Assembly: GCF_014395975.1 (NCBI RefSeq)
Contig: NZ_CP060714.1
Coordinates: 248,001 to 312,000, forward strand
Length of the DNA stretch: 64,000 bases
Direction: 5' to 3'
DNA from: Diaphorobacter ruginosibacter
Lineage (GTDB): Bacteria > Pseudomonadota > Gammaproteobacteria > Burkholderiales > Burkholderiaceae_C
Position 1 is the first letter of the stretch, and every line of letters begins with the position of its first letter. Below the pieces are notes generated by a model that saw nothing but the letters and a program-made list of their open reading frames with translations, was not told the DNA's origin and did not search any database. The position numbers were made by a program, and so were the translations under genes. This document shows positions 36,318 to 45,331 of this stretch, one piece after another.

Positions 36318-36899
36318 TCACTGGGCAAAACGTGTCTTGGCGTCGTTCACGCAGGTGTCCTTGGCCGCACCCGACAGGGCGTCGCAGCGCTCCTTGGCCG
36401 CCTTGTATTGCGCGTCGCGCGTTTCCTCCGCGGCTTCCTTGCGGACTTCGGAGACATCGGCCGCACGGCGCTGCGGTGTGGCGCCTGCCGGGTCGGCCTC
36501 GGCTCGCATGACCTTGGCCGCTTCCTTGGCCTTCACGTGGGCTGCCTGGGCGTCCTTCTTGCAGACATCCTTGGCATTGCCGCTCTGGTCATCGCAGCGT
36601 TCCTTGGCCACTTCGTAGTCGGCGTCCGCGCGGGCCAGGCGCGCCTTGTACTGGCGGCTTTCCGTCGGATCGGCGCGCGCTTCCAGTTCGGCTCGTGCCA
36701 CCTTTTCATTGCCCTTGGCCTGTTTCTCGCACACGTCCTTGGCGTTCCCGTTCTGGGTCTTGCACTGGGCCATGGCGGATTTGTACTGCGCGTCGATATT
36801 GTTTTTCTCAGCCTTGACTTCGTCACCGGTCAGCGCAAACCCGGAAAGGGAAAACAGAGAGGCCGCGACAGCGCTGGTGATTTTCATGCTGATATTCAT
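36318..36899 (-). CDS. exported protein with three cysteine-flanked repeats
   Basis: The 193-residue protein has a signal peptide (ITSAVAASLFSLSGFALTG) and three repeats, each with two cysteines framing a G-x-AKD motif: CKTQNGNAKDVC, CDDQSGNAKDVC and CDALSGAAKDTC. The repeats are separated by highly charged Ala/Lys/Glu helices (YKSAMAQ, YEVAKER, YKAAKER precede each pair). Disulfide-stapled helical hairpins are a reasonable structural guess. GGAG six bases before the ATG at 36899 sets the start. Similar proteins are common in Comamonadaceae and Burkholderiales but uncharacterised. Confidence 0.82.
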   Translation of the reverse strand: MNISMKITSAVAASLFSLSGFALTGDEVKAEKNNIDAQYKSAMAQCKTQNGNAKDVCEKQAKGNEKVARAELEARADPTESRQYKARLARADADYEVAKERCDDQSGNAKDVCKKDAQAAHVKAKEAAKVMRAEADPAGATPQRRAADVSEVRKEAAEETRDAQYKAAKERCDALSGAAKDTCVNDAKTRFAQ

Positions 36900-37120
36900 T
36901 TTTTTCTCCATTGACATTAGGAGCCTTTATCGTAGATCAGGGGATATTCATCGTCTGCCATCCATGAAGAATATGGTGTGTAGGATCGAGCTTATAGGGT
37001 TTGCATTATTTAAAACGGCTTGTAATTTGATACCTGGGTGAACATTTAAAGACCATTCAATGGAAAGGTCGATGTTTTGGGGGAGGTGTCCTACTGAGCT
37101 GAGGCGCGGCAAGGGTTAGC

Positions 37121-37255
37121 ATGAAACGAGAGGGTATTGAGGTGATTAATCGCTTGGTATCTCATATAGGCGATGAAAATCATCGGGAAACGTCGGGTCA
37201 TATACCCCTATGTTCATTTATCGGAATGCGCATGGGATATGCGAGGCCCGTGTGA
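37121..37255 (+). CDS. possible 44-codon small ORF
   Basis: An ATG at 37121 preceded by AAGGG opens 44 codons (MKREGIEVINRLVSHIGDE...) to a TGA at 37253-37255, in the otherwise gene-free, more AT-rich stretch 36900-37350. It has no recognisable domain, and codon use is less GC-rich than that of neighbouring genes. It could be a small protein or chance. Nothing else is recognised in that gap apart from the presumed lipocalin promoter. Confidence 0.25.
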   Translation: MKREGIEVINRLVSHIGDENHRETSGHIPLCSFIGMRMGYARPV

Positions 37256-37350
37256 TTTCATTGAATTCATTTCAGGAAGATGAGGGAATGTGGTCCGGTG
37301 AATAACAAGACCCCTCTCTTCCATTGGAGGGAATCAGCAGAGGATTCAGC

Positions 37351-37947
37351 ATGAACTTGATTGCAAGACGATTGTTTCCATTGGCCTCCAGATCACTGGC
37401 CATGGCGGCTGCCGGCAGCGCCGCGCTGTGGTTCTTCGGTGAACGCGTGAAGGTGCCGGCAGGCGTCACTCCGCAGCGCGATTTCGATATCGTCCGGTAC
37501 ATGGGACATTGGTACGAGATTGCGCGGCTGGAGCAGCGATTCGAGCGGGGCCTCACTTCGACCTCGGCGGACTACACCTTGCAGGATGACGGAACCGTCC
37601 AGGTGGTCAACCGGGGCTACAACCCGGAGACGGGTTCTTGGGAGGAAGCGCGCGCCGTGGCGCGCATGGCTGGTGATCCGACGGTCGGAGCATTGAAGGT
37701 GTCGTTTTTCCGGCCGTTCTATGGCGGCTACAACGTAGTGCACGTGGACGACGACTACGAGACCGCAGTGGTCGTGGGTGATGGCACGCAGTACTTCTGG
37801 ATTCTTGCCCGCTCACCGGACGTTGGCGAGCGCCGGTATGAAGAGTTGTTGGAGATCGCAAGGCGTAACGGGGTCCAGACGGAGAAGGTCGTCCGGATTC
37901 CGCAAGGCGCCTCCTTCGCCCAACCGGCGCATGCGGAGCAGGAGTGA
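37351..37947 (+). CDS. blc: Blc-type bacterial lipocalin
   Basis: The 198-residue lipocalin has the GxW signature in YMGHWYEIARLEQRFERGL, the following SADYTL and VVNRGYNPETGSW strands, and FFRPFYGGYNVVHVDDDY, YFWILARSP. These match E. coli Blc, an envelope lipocalin that binds lysophospholipids. The N-terminus carries an uncleaved-anchor-like or signal segment (LAMAAAGSAALWFF) without a clear lipobox cysteine, unlike E. coli Blc, which is a lipoprotein. AGAGGA before the ATG at 37351 supports the start. Confidence 0.9.
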   Translation: MNLIARRLFPLASRSLAMAAAGSAALWFFGERVKVPAGVTPQRDFDIVRYMGHWYEIARLEQRFERGLTSTSADYTLQDDGTVQVVNRGYNPETGSWEEARAVARMAGDPTVGALKVSFFRPFYGGYNVVHVDDDYETAVVVGDGTQYFWILARSPDVGERRYEELLEIARRNGVQTEKVVRIPQGASFAQPAHAEQE

Positions 37948-37951
37948 GCTC

Positions 37952-38188
37952 ATGATGTGCATGCCATCCCTGTTGCAGGCAGCCGTGCTGCGGAAGAACT
38001 GTGCCGTGCGCCTGCATTCGCCTCAGCCCATCCCGCCCGTTGCTCCGCCCGTGCAACCACCCCCCGCACCACCCGAGCCCATTGATCCGCCGCAGCCTCA
38101 CCCGCCGGTGGAGGAGCCGCCCGGGCCGTTGATGCGATCGCGGCGCTTCCTGGATGGAGCGTTCGAGAGCAAGGGAGTCAAACCATGA
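37952..38188 (+). CDS. small proline-rich protein of unknown function
   Basis: Seventy-eight codons begin at ATG 37952, with GGAG seven bases upstream. The middle (PQPIPPVAPPVQPPPAPPEPIDPPQPHPP) is nearly all proline with P-P-x repeats. The gene starts four bases after the lipocalin stop, and its own stop overlaps the next start as ATGA, so it appears to be translated. A spacer or periplasm-spanning segment is possible, but there is no clear signal peptide and I recognise no family. Confidence 0.6.
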   Translation: MMCMPSLLQAAVLRKNCAVRLHSPQPIPPVAPPVQPPPAPPEPIDPPQPHPPVEEPPGPLMRSRRFLDGAFESKGVKP

Positions 38189-38421
38189 CGCAAGCTTCCC
38201 GAATCACCGACGTGGCCATCGTCCAGCTCGAAGACGGTTCGCGAGCGACCCTGACCTGCACCTGCGGCGCCGATGGCGCCGAGGAACTGCTCGTCAACAA
38301 CCGCCGCGTGAGCACCACGTCGGACGGCAAGCTGATCGCGGACGATACCGGCGCGGAGCTTGAGGTGGTGGGTTACCTCGGCACGTGGCGCCCCTCGGAC
38401 GCCCCGGCCAGGCCCGCCTGA
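38185..38421 (+). CDS. small conserved-looking hypothetical protein
   Basis: A 78-residue protein (MTQASRITDVAIVQLEDGSRATLTCTCGAD...) with alternating hydrophobic residues suggestive of a small beta-barrel and a CTCG cysteine pair. It overlaps the proline-rich gene by four bases and ends the lipocalin operon. No function can be assigned. Confidence 0.6.
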   Translation: MTQASRITDVAIVQLEDGSRATLTCTCGADGAEELLVNNRRVSTTSDGKLIADDTGAELEVVGYLGTWRPSDAPARPA

Positions 38422-38488
38422 TCGGCGCATGGCCGCAGACGCGGCCGGACGACGCGCCGCGGGCCGGCGGCGGCGGGGGTGGGTGCTG

Positions 38489-40111
38489 TCAATTTCCCGC
38501 GTCGAAGAAGACGTTGCACAGGTACTTCACGGGACTGCCGTTGACCTTGCCGTTTTCAGCGCAGTAGCAGGCAGAGACCTTCTGCGCGTTGTACATCTCC
38601 AGGTCGCCATTGAGGTCGCGCTTCTGGGCCATGCGGCAGGCATCCTGCACGGTGCCATCCACGCCCATGTCCAGCCAGCCAAAGGTGTAGAGGCGACCCT
38701 TGTAGCAGGCCTCCGGCGGCTTGGTCGTCAGCGCGGGGCCGGTGCCCGAACCTCGGGGCGAGCCGCCATCGGGCGTGCATGTGGCGGTCTCGGGCGGAGT
38801 GGCGGTGTCACCCGGCAGGGGATAGCCCCGGCTGGCGAAGTCGGCACGCGCGTCCTGCACGGCGGTGGGTGTTTCGTTGGCGATGGCCTTGACGACCGCA
38901 TTGCCCAGCACCGAGGTGATCACGTTGGTCGGAGGCGATTTGTCGTTCTTGTTGAACCACTGCAGCATCTTGTTGAACTCGCGCATCACCTCATACACAT
39001 AGGCGACGATCTGGGGCGTTTCCTCGTCCTGCAGGTCTTCGTAGCTGACGAATTTCTCCGCGTGCAGCGGCGTGCAGCTGTACAAGTCGAAGCAGTAGTT
39101 GAACTGGTAGGTCTGGCCCATCTGCGGAACGATGCCGATCCGCAGCATGACACCCATCGGAGCCACGCGCACGCCGCTGCTGGGGGCCACGCATTTGCCC
39201 TGGGCCCAGTACTCGCCTTCGGGGCATTGGCCGGCATGGTCGCGCGGGCTGGGCTGGCCGCCGTTGAAGTCGAACGCCTCCACGCTCACGTCCTTGCCGT
39301 TGGGCAGCAGCAGCACGCCGTCGCCGCTGTCGGACAGGCTGAAAGTGGCCTTGCCCGAGTGGCCGGGCACCTGCACGGGCTCGCGATAGGCGCCCTGCAG
39401 CGGCTGGCCGTGGCTGAACTGCACCAGCGGAGCCGTCAGCGCCAGCGTCTGGGTGAGCGTCGCGGTCATCGTGTACCAGGTGGGCCTGCCGTCGTCCTTG
39501 TACATGAACGAGGCGATGAACGCGGTGGAACCCTGGACCTCGATGAAGTAGCCGCGGCCGCTTTCATTCTTGCTCCAGTACCAGCCGTTGCGGAAGGGCG
39601 CATTGGACGGCTGGAACGCGGGGACGGAAATGGGAAAGCGCTCGAGCAGGATGGTGGACGGAGCCTTCCCGTTGGGAGCGACCTGCATTTCCGCATGCAT
39701 GTCCGCGTCGAACGCCAGCGTGGCGGAGCCTACGTTGGAGGAGGTGGGCACGCGGTAGGTGCCGAGCAGCGACTGCCCGTTCTGGAAGCGGTCGAGTTGC
39801 CCCGCATAGGCGCCGTTGGGCTGCCGGGCGAGCGTGGAGGTGTACCAGACGGCCTCGCCGCTTTCCTCGTACATGAAGCCGGCGAGGAACAGCCGGTCGC
39901 CCTGCCGCTCGATCGCAAAGCCGCGTCCGCTCTCGCGGGCGTTCCAGTACCAGCCGGTGACGGGCTCCACATAGGGCTCGGCCAGCTTGGCGATGGATGG
40001 CGATGGTGACGGCGATACGGACTGCGCCTGCGCGGGCAGGCCGGTGCCCAGCATGGCCGTGCACAGCAGCGCGCCGGCAAGGCGCGCCCATCGTTGAAGG
40101 GTTGTTGTCAT
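38489..40111 (-). CDS. exported protein with two GWYW-type repeats
   Basis: The 540-residue protein has a signal peptide ending at AQAQ and a Ser/Pro linker (SVSPSPSPS). Two repeats of about 130 residues each open with GWYWNARESGRGFAIERQG (near residue 53) and GWYWSKNESGRGYFIEVQG (near 176). Each continues with a FMYEESGEAVWYTS or FMYKDDGRPTWYTM strand and ends near LLGTYR/LQGAYR. The C-terminal half has many cysteines and no recognised domain. The GWYW-ESGRG repeat is known to me only from uncharacterised secreted proteins. Surface or periplasmic location is likely; function unknown. Confidence 0.75.
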   Translation of the reverse strand: MTTTLQRWARLAGALLCTAMLGTGLPAQAQSVSPSPSPSIAKLAEPYVEPVTGWYWNARESGRGFAIERQGDRLFLAGFMYEESGEAVWYTSTLARQPNGAYAGQLDRFQNGQSLLGTYRVPTSSNVGSATLAFDADMHAEMQVAPNGKAPSTILLERFPISVPAFQPSNAPFRNGWYWSKNESGRGYFIEVQGSTAFIASFMYKDDGRPTWYTMTATLTQTLALTAPLVQFSHGQPLQGAYREPVQVPGHSGKATFSLSDSGDGVLLLPNGKDVSVEAFDFNGGQPSPRDHAGQCPEGEYWAQGKCVAPSSGVRVAPMGVMLRIGIVPQMGQTYQFNYCFDLYSCTPLHAEKFVSYEDLQDEETPQIVAYVYEVMREFNKMLQWFNKNDKSPPTNVITSVLGNAVVKAIANETPTAVQDARADFASRGYPLPGDTATPPETATCTPDGGSPRGSGTGPALTTKPPEACYKGRLYTFGWLDMGVDGTVQDACRMAQKRDLNGDLEMYNAQKVSACYCAENGKVNGSPVKYLCNVFFDAGN

Positions 40112-40361
40112 TCCTCACTCCGCATGAAATGTTTGCTTACATGCAGTATCCCCGCCGCGGCAGCGCGGTTCAAGCACAGGCTAACCCGCATTTCGGTCAA
40201 TGGGGTTGACGGTGGACGCCGTGCGATGTGAGGCCTTTGGACTGCGATCGGTCACCACGGGCGCAGAATAGGGCTCATGGGCCCTTGCCCATGGAATGAA
40301 AGGAGACAGGCATGCAAGGAGACAGACGGATGCAGCGGACGATGACAGGCGGGGTGCACTG

Positions 40362-41153
40362 ATGCAGGGTACCGAAGGCACATCCGGCAAGGTGGCCGCG
40401 GTGACGGGCGGAGGTTCGGGCATTGGCGCGGCGGTGGCCGGGCGCCTCGTGCGCGCAGGCTTTCGTGTGGCGGTGATGGACATCCAGATCGACCATGCCA
40501 GGGCGGTCGCCGACGCATTGAATGCGCAGCAGCCCGGTGCGGCGCTGGCCGTGGCGCTCGACGTGCGCAGCGAGCTCTCGGTGCATGAGGCGTTCACGGC
40601 GGTGGAGCAGTGGGGCCGGTGCGTCGACGTGCTGGTCAACAGCGCGGGCATCATGCACGTGGCGCCGGTGATGGAGTGCTCCGTGGACGACTTCCGGCGC
40701 GTGATGGACGTGAACGTGGGCGGCACGTTCCTGTGCTCGCAGCGTGCGGCGCGGGGCATGATCGGCCAAAGGTACGGCCGCATCGTGAACCTGGCCTCGA
40801 TCAGCTCGGAGCGTGCGGGCGTGGGGCGCGTGGCCTATGGAACGTCAAAGACGGCCATCTGCGGACTCACGCGGCAGTTCGCGATGGAGCTCGGGGCGCA
40901 TGGCATCACCGTGAACGCGGTGGCGCCGGGTCCGGTGCTGACACCCATGACCGAGCAGAACTACACCCCTCAGACGCGCAGGGCCTTCGAGGCCATGATT
41001 CCCGCCAAGCGCATGGGCGGCGTGGACGAGATCGCCGATGCGGTGGTCTTCCTGTGCGGCGATGGCGCGGCCTATGTGAATGGCGTCACGCTGCCCATCG
41101 ATGGCGGCTATCTCGCGGCGGGCATCGGTACCACGGCGGGCATCGACGCGTGA
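40362..41153 (+). CDS. short-chain dehydrogenase/reductase
   Basis: The 263-residue classical SDR has the cofactor motif TGGGSGIGAAVA (residues about 15-26), NSAG in VLVNSAGIMHV, the catalytic serine in NLASISSERAG and the YxxxK motif YGTSK. It ends with VNGVTLPIDGGYLA. This is the FabG-like/secondary alcohol dehydrogenase layout; aspartate in VMDIQ after the second strand favours NAD(H). The ATG at 40362 is preferred over 40296. It stands alone and is convergent with the amidotransferase gene, with no gap for a terminator. Confidence 0.92.
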   Translation: MQGTEGTSGKVAAVTGGGSGIGAAVAGRLVRAGFRVAVMDIQIDHARAVADALNAQQPGAALAVALDVRSELSVHEAFTAVEQWGRCVDVLVNSAGIMHVAPVMECSVDDFRRVMDVNVGGTFLCSQRAARGMIGQRYGRIVNLASISSERAGVGRVAYGTSKTAICGLTRQFAMELGAHGITVNAVAPGPVLTPMTEQNYTPQTRRAFEAMIPAKRMGGVDEIADAVVFLCGDGAAYVNGVTLPIDGGYLAAGIGTTAGIDA

Positions 41154-41156
41154 TTT

Positions 41157-41924
41157 TCAGCTTTCGCGCGCCTGCCCGTTCACGAACACCTTCAGTTCGC
41201 CGCTCTGGAACGCGGTCCATTCCTCGTTCGAGGTGAGCGGCGCGGTGACCACGACCGCCACCTTGTCGTCGGGCGTGGTCTCCGAGGCGAAGTTCACCTT
41301 GAGGTCCTCGTCGCACAGCTGTGCCTGCATGAACGGATGCTTGCGCTCGATGTAGTAGAGGTGTGTCGACGCATGCGCCCACAGTGCCTGGCCGTTGGAG
41401 AGCAGGAAGTTGAACGTACCGTGCTTGGCGATGCCGGGAGCGAGCTCGCGCAACGTGATGGTGAGTTCGTCGATGCTCGGCATGCGCGCATGGGACTTGG
41501 ACAGCTCCTGCATCAGCCAGCAGAAGGCCTGCTCGCTGTCGGTGCTGCCCACGGGCTGGAAATGGCTGTGCAGCTTGGGGCTGAAGTTCTTCAGGTCGCC
41601 GTTGTGCGCGAACACCCAGTAATGGCCCCAGAGCTCGCGCACGAACGGGTGGCAGTTCTCGAGGCTCACCACGCCCTGCGTGGCCTTGCGGATATGGGCA
41701 ATGACGTTCTTGCTGCGGATCGGATACTCGCGGATCAGCTTGGCGACCGGCGAATCGATCGCGCGCTCGTGATCGACGAAATGGCGCAAGCCCTTGTCCT
41801 CGAAGAACGCGATGCCCCATCCGTCGGTATGGTCGCCGGTCTTGCCTGCGCGCTGGGTGAACCCCGAGAAACTGAAGCGCACGTCAGTCGGGGTGTTGCA
41901 GTTCATTCCTAGAAGCTGGCACAT
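41157..41924 (-). CDS. class II (Ntn-type) glutamine amidotransferase, YafJ-like
   Basis: The 255-residue protein starts MCQLLGMNCNTPTDVRFSFSGF, placing the nucleophile cysteine at position 2 after Met removal, the hallmark of the Ntn fold. DGWGIAFFED, HIRKATQGVVSLENCHPF and VFAHNGDLKNF are family motifs. The start at 41924 is dictated by this cysteine. YafJ-like proteins are stand-alone amidotransferase domains with roles proposed in gamma-glutamyl compound hydrolysis (compare EgtC). The substrate is unknown. Confidence 0.92.
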   Translation of the reverse strand: MCQLLGMNCNTPTDVRFSFSGFTQRAGKTGDHTDGWGIAFFEDKGLRHFVDHERAIDSPVAKLIREYPIRSKNVIAHIRKATQGVVSLENCHPFVRELWGHYWVFAHNGDLKNFSPKLHSHFQPVGSTDSEQAFCWLMQELSKSHARMPSIDELTITLRELAPGIAKHGTFNFLLSNGQALWAHASTHLYYIERKHPFMQAQLCDEDLKVNFASETTPDDKVAVVVTAPLTSNEEWTAFQSGELKVFVNGQARES

Positions 41925-42029
41925 GCAATGAATGCTTTCGCGGTGGGAGGGCCGAAGCGGGGTGCTCCGGCTGGAAACCGCCATAGATTAGTACAAAACG
42001 GATCGCAGGGGGCCCAGGTGTTGACGATC

Positions 42030-43514
42030 TCACTCGGCCTTGGGCACCGGCTGCTCGCGCAGCTGGGTGGCGGCTGCGAGTGCGACCAGGCACAGGGCGG
42101 TCAGCAGGGCGAAGCACTCGTGAAAGGCCATCAGCTGGCCGGCCTTGGCGTCCAGCGCGGCATCCGCCGCGTGCACCGCCTGGCGCCATTGCAGCACGAT
42201 ACCAATCAGGCTCACGCCGGCCGCGCCGCCCAGCATGCGGATGAAGCTGATGGTGCCGGCACCCTGGGCGATCAGGCTCTTGTCGAGCGGCCGCATCGCG
42301 CCGAGGTTCAGGCTCGGCAGGATGAAGCCCAGGCCGATGCGTCCCACGATGATGAACGCCGCCAGCAGCCACAGCGCCGTCGAGCTGCCCACCAGGATCA
42401 TCAGGACGAACGACAGGGCGAGCAGCCCGAGGCCGATCCCGACGAGCCAGTGCGTGGGCTGCCGGTCGGCCAGCCGGCCGACCACGGGAAACGTCAGCGC
42501 CAGCACCAGGCCGGCGGGCAGCAGCAGGTTGCCGGCATAACTGGCGGACAGGCCGATGCCCATCTGCATGAACAGGGGCAGCAGGTAGGTCGATCCGAAC
42601 ATCGCCGTACCATAGACCGCGGAGACGATGCAGCCCATCACGAACGGGCGGCAGCGGAACAGGCGCAGGTCCATCAGCGGCCGGCGGCCGCGTGCCAGCA
42701 TCCTCTTCTGCCAGACCACGAAGCCGGCCAGCAACAGCAGCGCCAGCGCGATCAGCATGAAGGCGGGGCCGCGCGGCTCGTTGTGCAGCTGTGTCATGCC
42801 GTTGAGCAGGCACAGCGTGCCGCCCGCGCCGAGCGTGAGGCCGATCCAGTCGAGCCCGGCGCTGTTCTCGCCGACGGCACTGCCGCCGGGGGACGAGTGC
42901 GGAACGAACTTGAAGCCCAGCCACAGCGCGGCCAGCGTGACCGGAACCACCATGAAGAAGGTACTGCGCCAGCCGAGCAGGTCGGTGAGCACGCCGCCCA
43001 GCGCCGGGGCAATGGCCGGTGCAAGCACCACGCCCATGCCGAACAGGCCGCCCGCGCGCCCCTGCTCGTGCGGCTGGAAGGCATGCAGGATGATGACGGC
43101 CGGAATGGGCTGGATGATGCCCGCGGCCAGCCCCTCGGCGACGCGCGAGGCGAGCACCAGCGGGAAATGTGCCGCGAAGCCGCCGACGATTGCGCCGCCC
43201 ATGAGCAGCAGTATCGCGCCCACGTAGGTGGCGCGGTATCCGAATCGGGTGAGCAGCCAGGGGGTGGTGAGCATGGCGATGGTGGATGCCACCATGAAGC
43301 CCGAGGTGATCCATTGGGCGCGGGCCTGGCCGAGCTCGAAATAGGCGCTCATGGCCGGGATGGCCACGTTCACGCTGGTCGAGGGAATGAGCGATGCGAT
43401 CGTCCCTGCCAGCACGGAGAGAAGGAGAAGCCAGCGGTAGCGCGCGCCGTAGCGTTCGCGCAGCGCGCTGGCGGATGCAGAGCCGCTGAACGTGGCCTGC
43501 AGGAAACCTCTCAC
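42030..43514 (-). CDS. MFS drug exporter, DHA2 (EmrB/QacA) family
   Basis: A 494-residue transporter with about 14 transmembrane helices. DHA2 features include VNVAIPAMSAYFELGQARAQWITSGFMVAST near helix 1-2, the motif C region LAPAIAPALGGVLTDLLGWRSTFFMV, and a final ECFALLTALCLVAL helix. I choose the GTG at 43514 because it overlaps the tautomerase stop (GTGA), making the two genes coupled; upstream residues are only the tautomerase in another frame. Substrates in the family are hydrophobic drugs and phenolic compounds. Confidence 0.9.
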   Translation of the reverse strand: MRGFLQATFSGSASASALRERYGARYRWLLLLSVLAGTIASLIPSTSVNVAIPAMSAYFELGQARAQWITSGFMVASTIAMLTTPWLLTRFGYRATYVGAILLLMGGAIVGGFAAHFPLVLASRVAEGLAAGIIQPIPAVIILHAFQPHEQGRAGGLFGMGVVLAPAIAPALGGVLTDLLGWRSTFFMVVPVTLAALWLGFKFVPHSSPGGSAVGENSAGLDWIGLTLGAGGTLCLLNGMTQLHNEPRGPAFMLIALALLLLAGFVVWQKRMLARGRRPLMDLRLFRCRPFVMGCIVSAVYGTAMFGSTYLLPLFMQMGIGLSASYAGNLLLPAGLVLALTFPVVGRLADRQPTHWLVGIGLGLLALSFVLMILVGSSTALWLLAAFIIVGRIGLGFILPSLNLGAMRPLDKSLIAQGAGTISFIRMLGGAAGVSLIGIVLQWRQAVHAADAALDAKAGQLMAFHECFALLTALCLVALAAATQLREQPVPKAE

Positions 43515-43699
43515 TGGCGGTCCAGCCAGAGCTTGCCGCCGGTGGACCAGTTCTCGCGCTTGACGTCGGTGATCAGGATGTCCACGGACTCGGGCGAGCC
43601 GCCCAGCACTTCCACGCTCACGCGGGTGATTTCCTCGACCAGCTTGCGCTTCTGTTCGACGGTGCGGCCTTCCATCATCTCGATGTGGTACGTTGGCAT
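43511..43699 (-). CDS. 4-oxalocrotonate tautomerase family protein
   Basis: The 62-residue protein MPTYHIEMMEGRTVEQKRKLVEEITRV... has the expected length and the N-terminal proline that becomes the catalytic base after Met removal. Family enzymes keto-enol tautomerise ring-cleavage products, but orthologues next to transporters are mostly unassigned. It heads a two-gene operon with the exporter. Confidence 0.93.
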   Translation of the reverse strand: MPTYHIEMMEGRTVEQKRKLVEEITRVSVEVLGGSPESVDILITDVKRENWSTGGKLWLDRQ

Positions 43700-43776
43700 T
43701 CAAAGCTCCTTTTGCAGATAAGAAATCGAGCGCGAATCATATCGGCTGAACGGACTGTCTGCAGGCGCGGGGCGCT

Positions 43777-43989
43777 TCAGGAGGCTTCGACGGGCCGGGC
43801 GCAATGCGGACAGATGCATGCCTTGCCACGCTCCTGCTCCGGCACGCGCGCGAGTGCCTCGCGCGAGACGGGTTCTTTCATGCACCAGCAGCTCTCGGGC
43901 GCAAGGCCTGCGACAATCGCGCACTGATTGGCCTGGCCGCACAGCGGACAGCGGCTGGTCTCGGGGGCGTCGTTTTCTGCGGTGCTCAT
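43777..43989 (-). CDS. cysteine-rich CWC family protein
   Basis: The 70-residue protein contains CPLCGQANQC, then CWCMKEPVS (the CWC motif) and CICPHC, which together could bind zinc. The ATG at 43989 (MSTAENDAPETSRCPLCG) matches the family start better than the track's upstream codons would. Function is unknown. It is divergent from the metallophosphoesterase gene. Confidence 0.85.
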   Translation of the reverse strand: MSTAENDAPETSRCPLCGQANQCAIVAGLAPESCWCMKEPVSREALARVPEQERGKACICPHCARPVEAS

Positions 43990-44051
43990 GGGGTACTCCG
44001 TCACGCACAGTGTAAAGGCGGCGCTGGGCGGATTTCTGTGGATTTCTTTCA

Positions 44052-45215
44052 ATGATCTTCTATGCGAGTCTGGCCGTGCTGCCGATGGCAGTGTGGCTGT
44101 GGTGGCCGCTGCTCCTGCGCGAGCGGCGTGGCGCCTTCTGGTGGGCTGTCGTTGTCACGTCGGTGCTCGGCGCGCTTCCGGCCGCGCTGATCTGGGCGAT
44201 GCGCAACACCACGCTGAGCTATGACGTGATTGCACACCTGCAGGTGGCCAGCGGCTGGATCCTGGCGGCTCTGGCGCTGGCCTTCATCCTGGCGCTGCTG
44301 CGCGATCTGCTAGGCCTGCTGCAGCGCCTCGTGGGCAACGGGATGCAGCCGCGCACGCGGATCGCGACTGCCGTTCTCGGCGTCGCGGTGGCGCTTCTGG
44401 TGTCGGGGTTCGGCGTGATGCAGGCGCTGAGGATTCCCGATGTGCACGAGCAGGAGATCGTGCTGCCCTCGCTGCCGGCCGAGTTCGACGGCCTGCGGGT
44501 GGCGGTGATCGCCGACATCCACGCCAGCCCGGTCAACAACGCGCGCTACGTGCAGGGCATCGTCGATCGCACGCTGGCCGCACAGCCCGATCTCATCGTG
44601 CTGCCGGGCGACATGGTGGATGGGGACGTGCCGACCCAGGCGGCCAACATCGCTCCGCTTGCGATGCTGTCGGCGAAGTACGGTGTGTTCGCGGCGCCAG
44701 GCAACCACGAGTACTACAGCGGCTATGACGCCTGGGCCCGGGTGTTCCGTTCGCTGCGGCTGACCTACCTTGAGAACCAGACGCAGCGCGTGAAGATCCG
44801 CGGGCGCACGCTCGCGGTCTCCGGCGTGGGCGATCCGGCCTATGGCCGGCTGTCGCGGCAGAATGCCGATCCCGCCGTCGCCGAGGGGCTGCCGCCCGAC
44901 ATCGAGGCCGTCGCCCGGCAGGCCCGGGGCGCGGACTTCCACCTGCTGCTCGCCCACCAGCCCAGGCTCGCGCGCGAGAACGCCGCGCAGGGCGTGCACC
45001 TGCAGGTTTCCGGGCACACGCACGGCGGCCATGTCCTGGGAATGGATCGCTGGCTCGTCGCCCCCGTCAACAACGGTTTCGTGCGCGGCGCCTACGACGT
45101 GGACCGCATGAAGCTCTTCGTGAGCAGCGGCGCGGGACTCTGGGCCGGTTTCGCTGTGCGCCTTGGCGTTCCTTCGCGAATCGACATGCTGGTGCTGCGG
45201 CGTGCCCCGACATGA
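44052..45215 (+). CDS. membrane-anchored metallophosphoesterase (YkuE/YaeI-like)
   Basis: The 387-residue protein has three or four N-terminal membrane segments (residues about 2-130) and then a calcineurin-like phosphatase domain. All metal-binding motifs are present: IADIHAS, LPGDMVDG, APGNHEYYSG, HQP and SGHTHGG. Relatives include the UDP-2,3-diacylglucosamine/lipid-type phosphoesterases YaeI and YkuE. The substrate is not determined. The active site faces the periplasm or cytoplasm depending on topology, which I cannot fix. Confidence 0.9.
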   Translation: MIFYASLAVLPMAVWLWWPLLLRERRGAFWWAVVVTSVLGALPAALIWAMRNTTLSYDVIAHLQVASGWILAALALAFILALLRDLLGLLQRLVGNGMQPRTRIATAVLGVAVALLVSGFGVMQALRIPDVHEQEIVLPSLPAEFDGLRVAVIADIHASPVNNARYVQGIVDRTLAAQPDLIVLPGDMVDGDVPTQAANIAPLAMLSAKYGVFAAPGNHEYYSGYDAWARVFRSLRLTYLENQTQRVKIRGRTLAVSGVGDPAYGRLSRQNADPAVAEGLPPDIEAVARQARGADFHLLLAHQPRLARENAAQGVHLQVSGHTHGGHVLGMDRWLVAPVNNGFVRGAYDVDRMKLFVSSGAGLWAGFAVRLGVPSRIDMLVLRRAPT

Positions 45216-45331
45216 GGGCGCGGGCACGCTGTGAGAGCGCACGAGAGCGCACGCCGGTAACCGTTGTGCGAATTTGATGCGGCGGGTGCCGGGCGCTTGC
45301 CCCCTGCCGGGCCGCCCGATACAGTGGCGCG

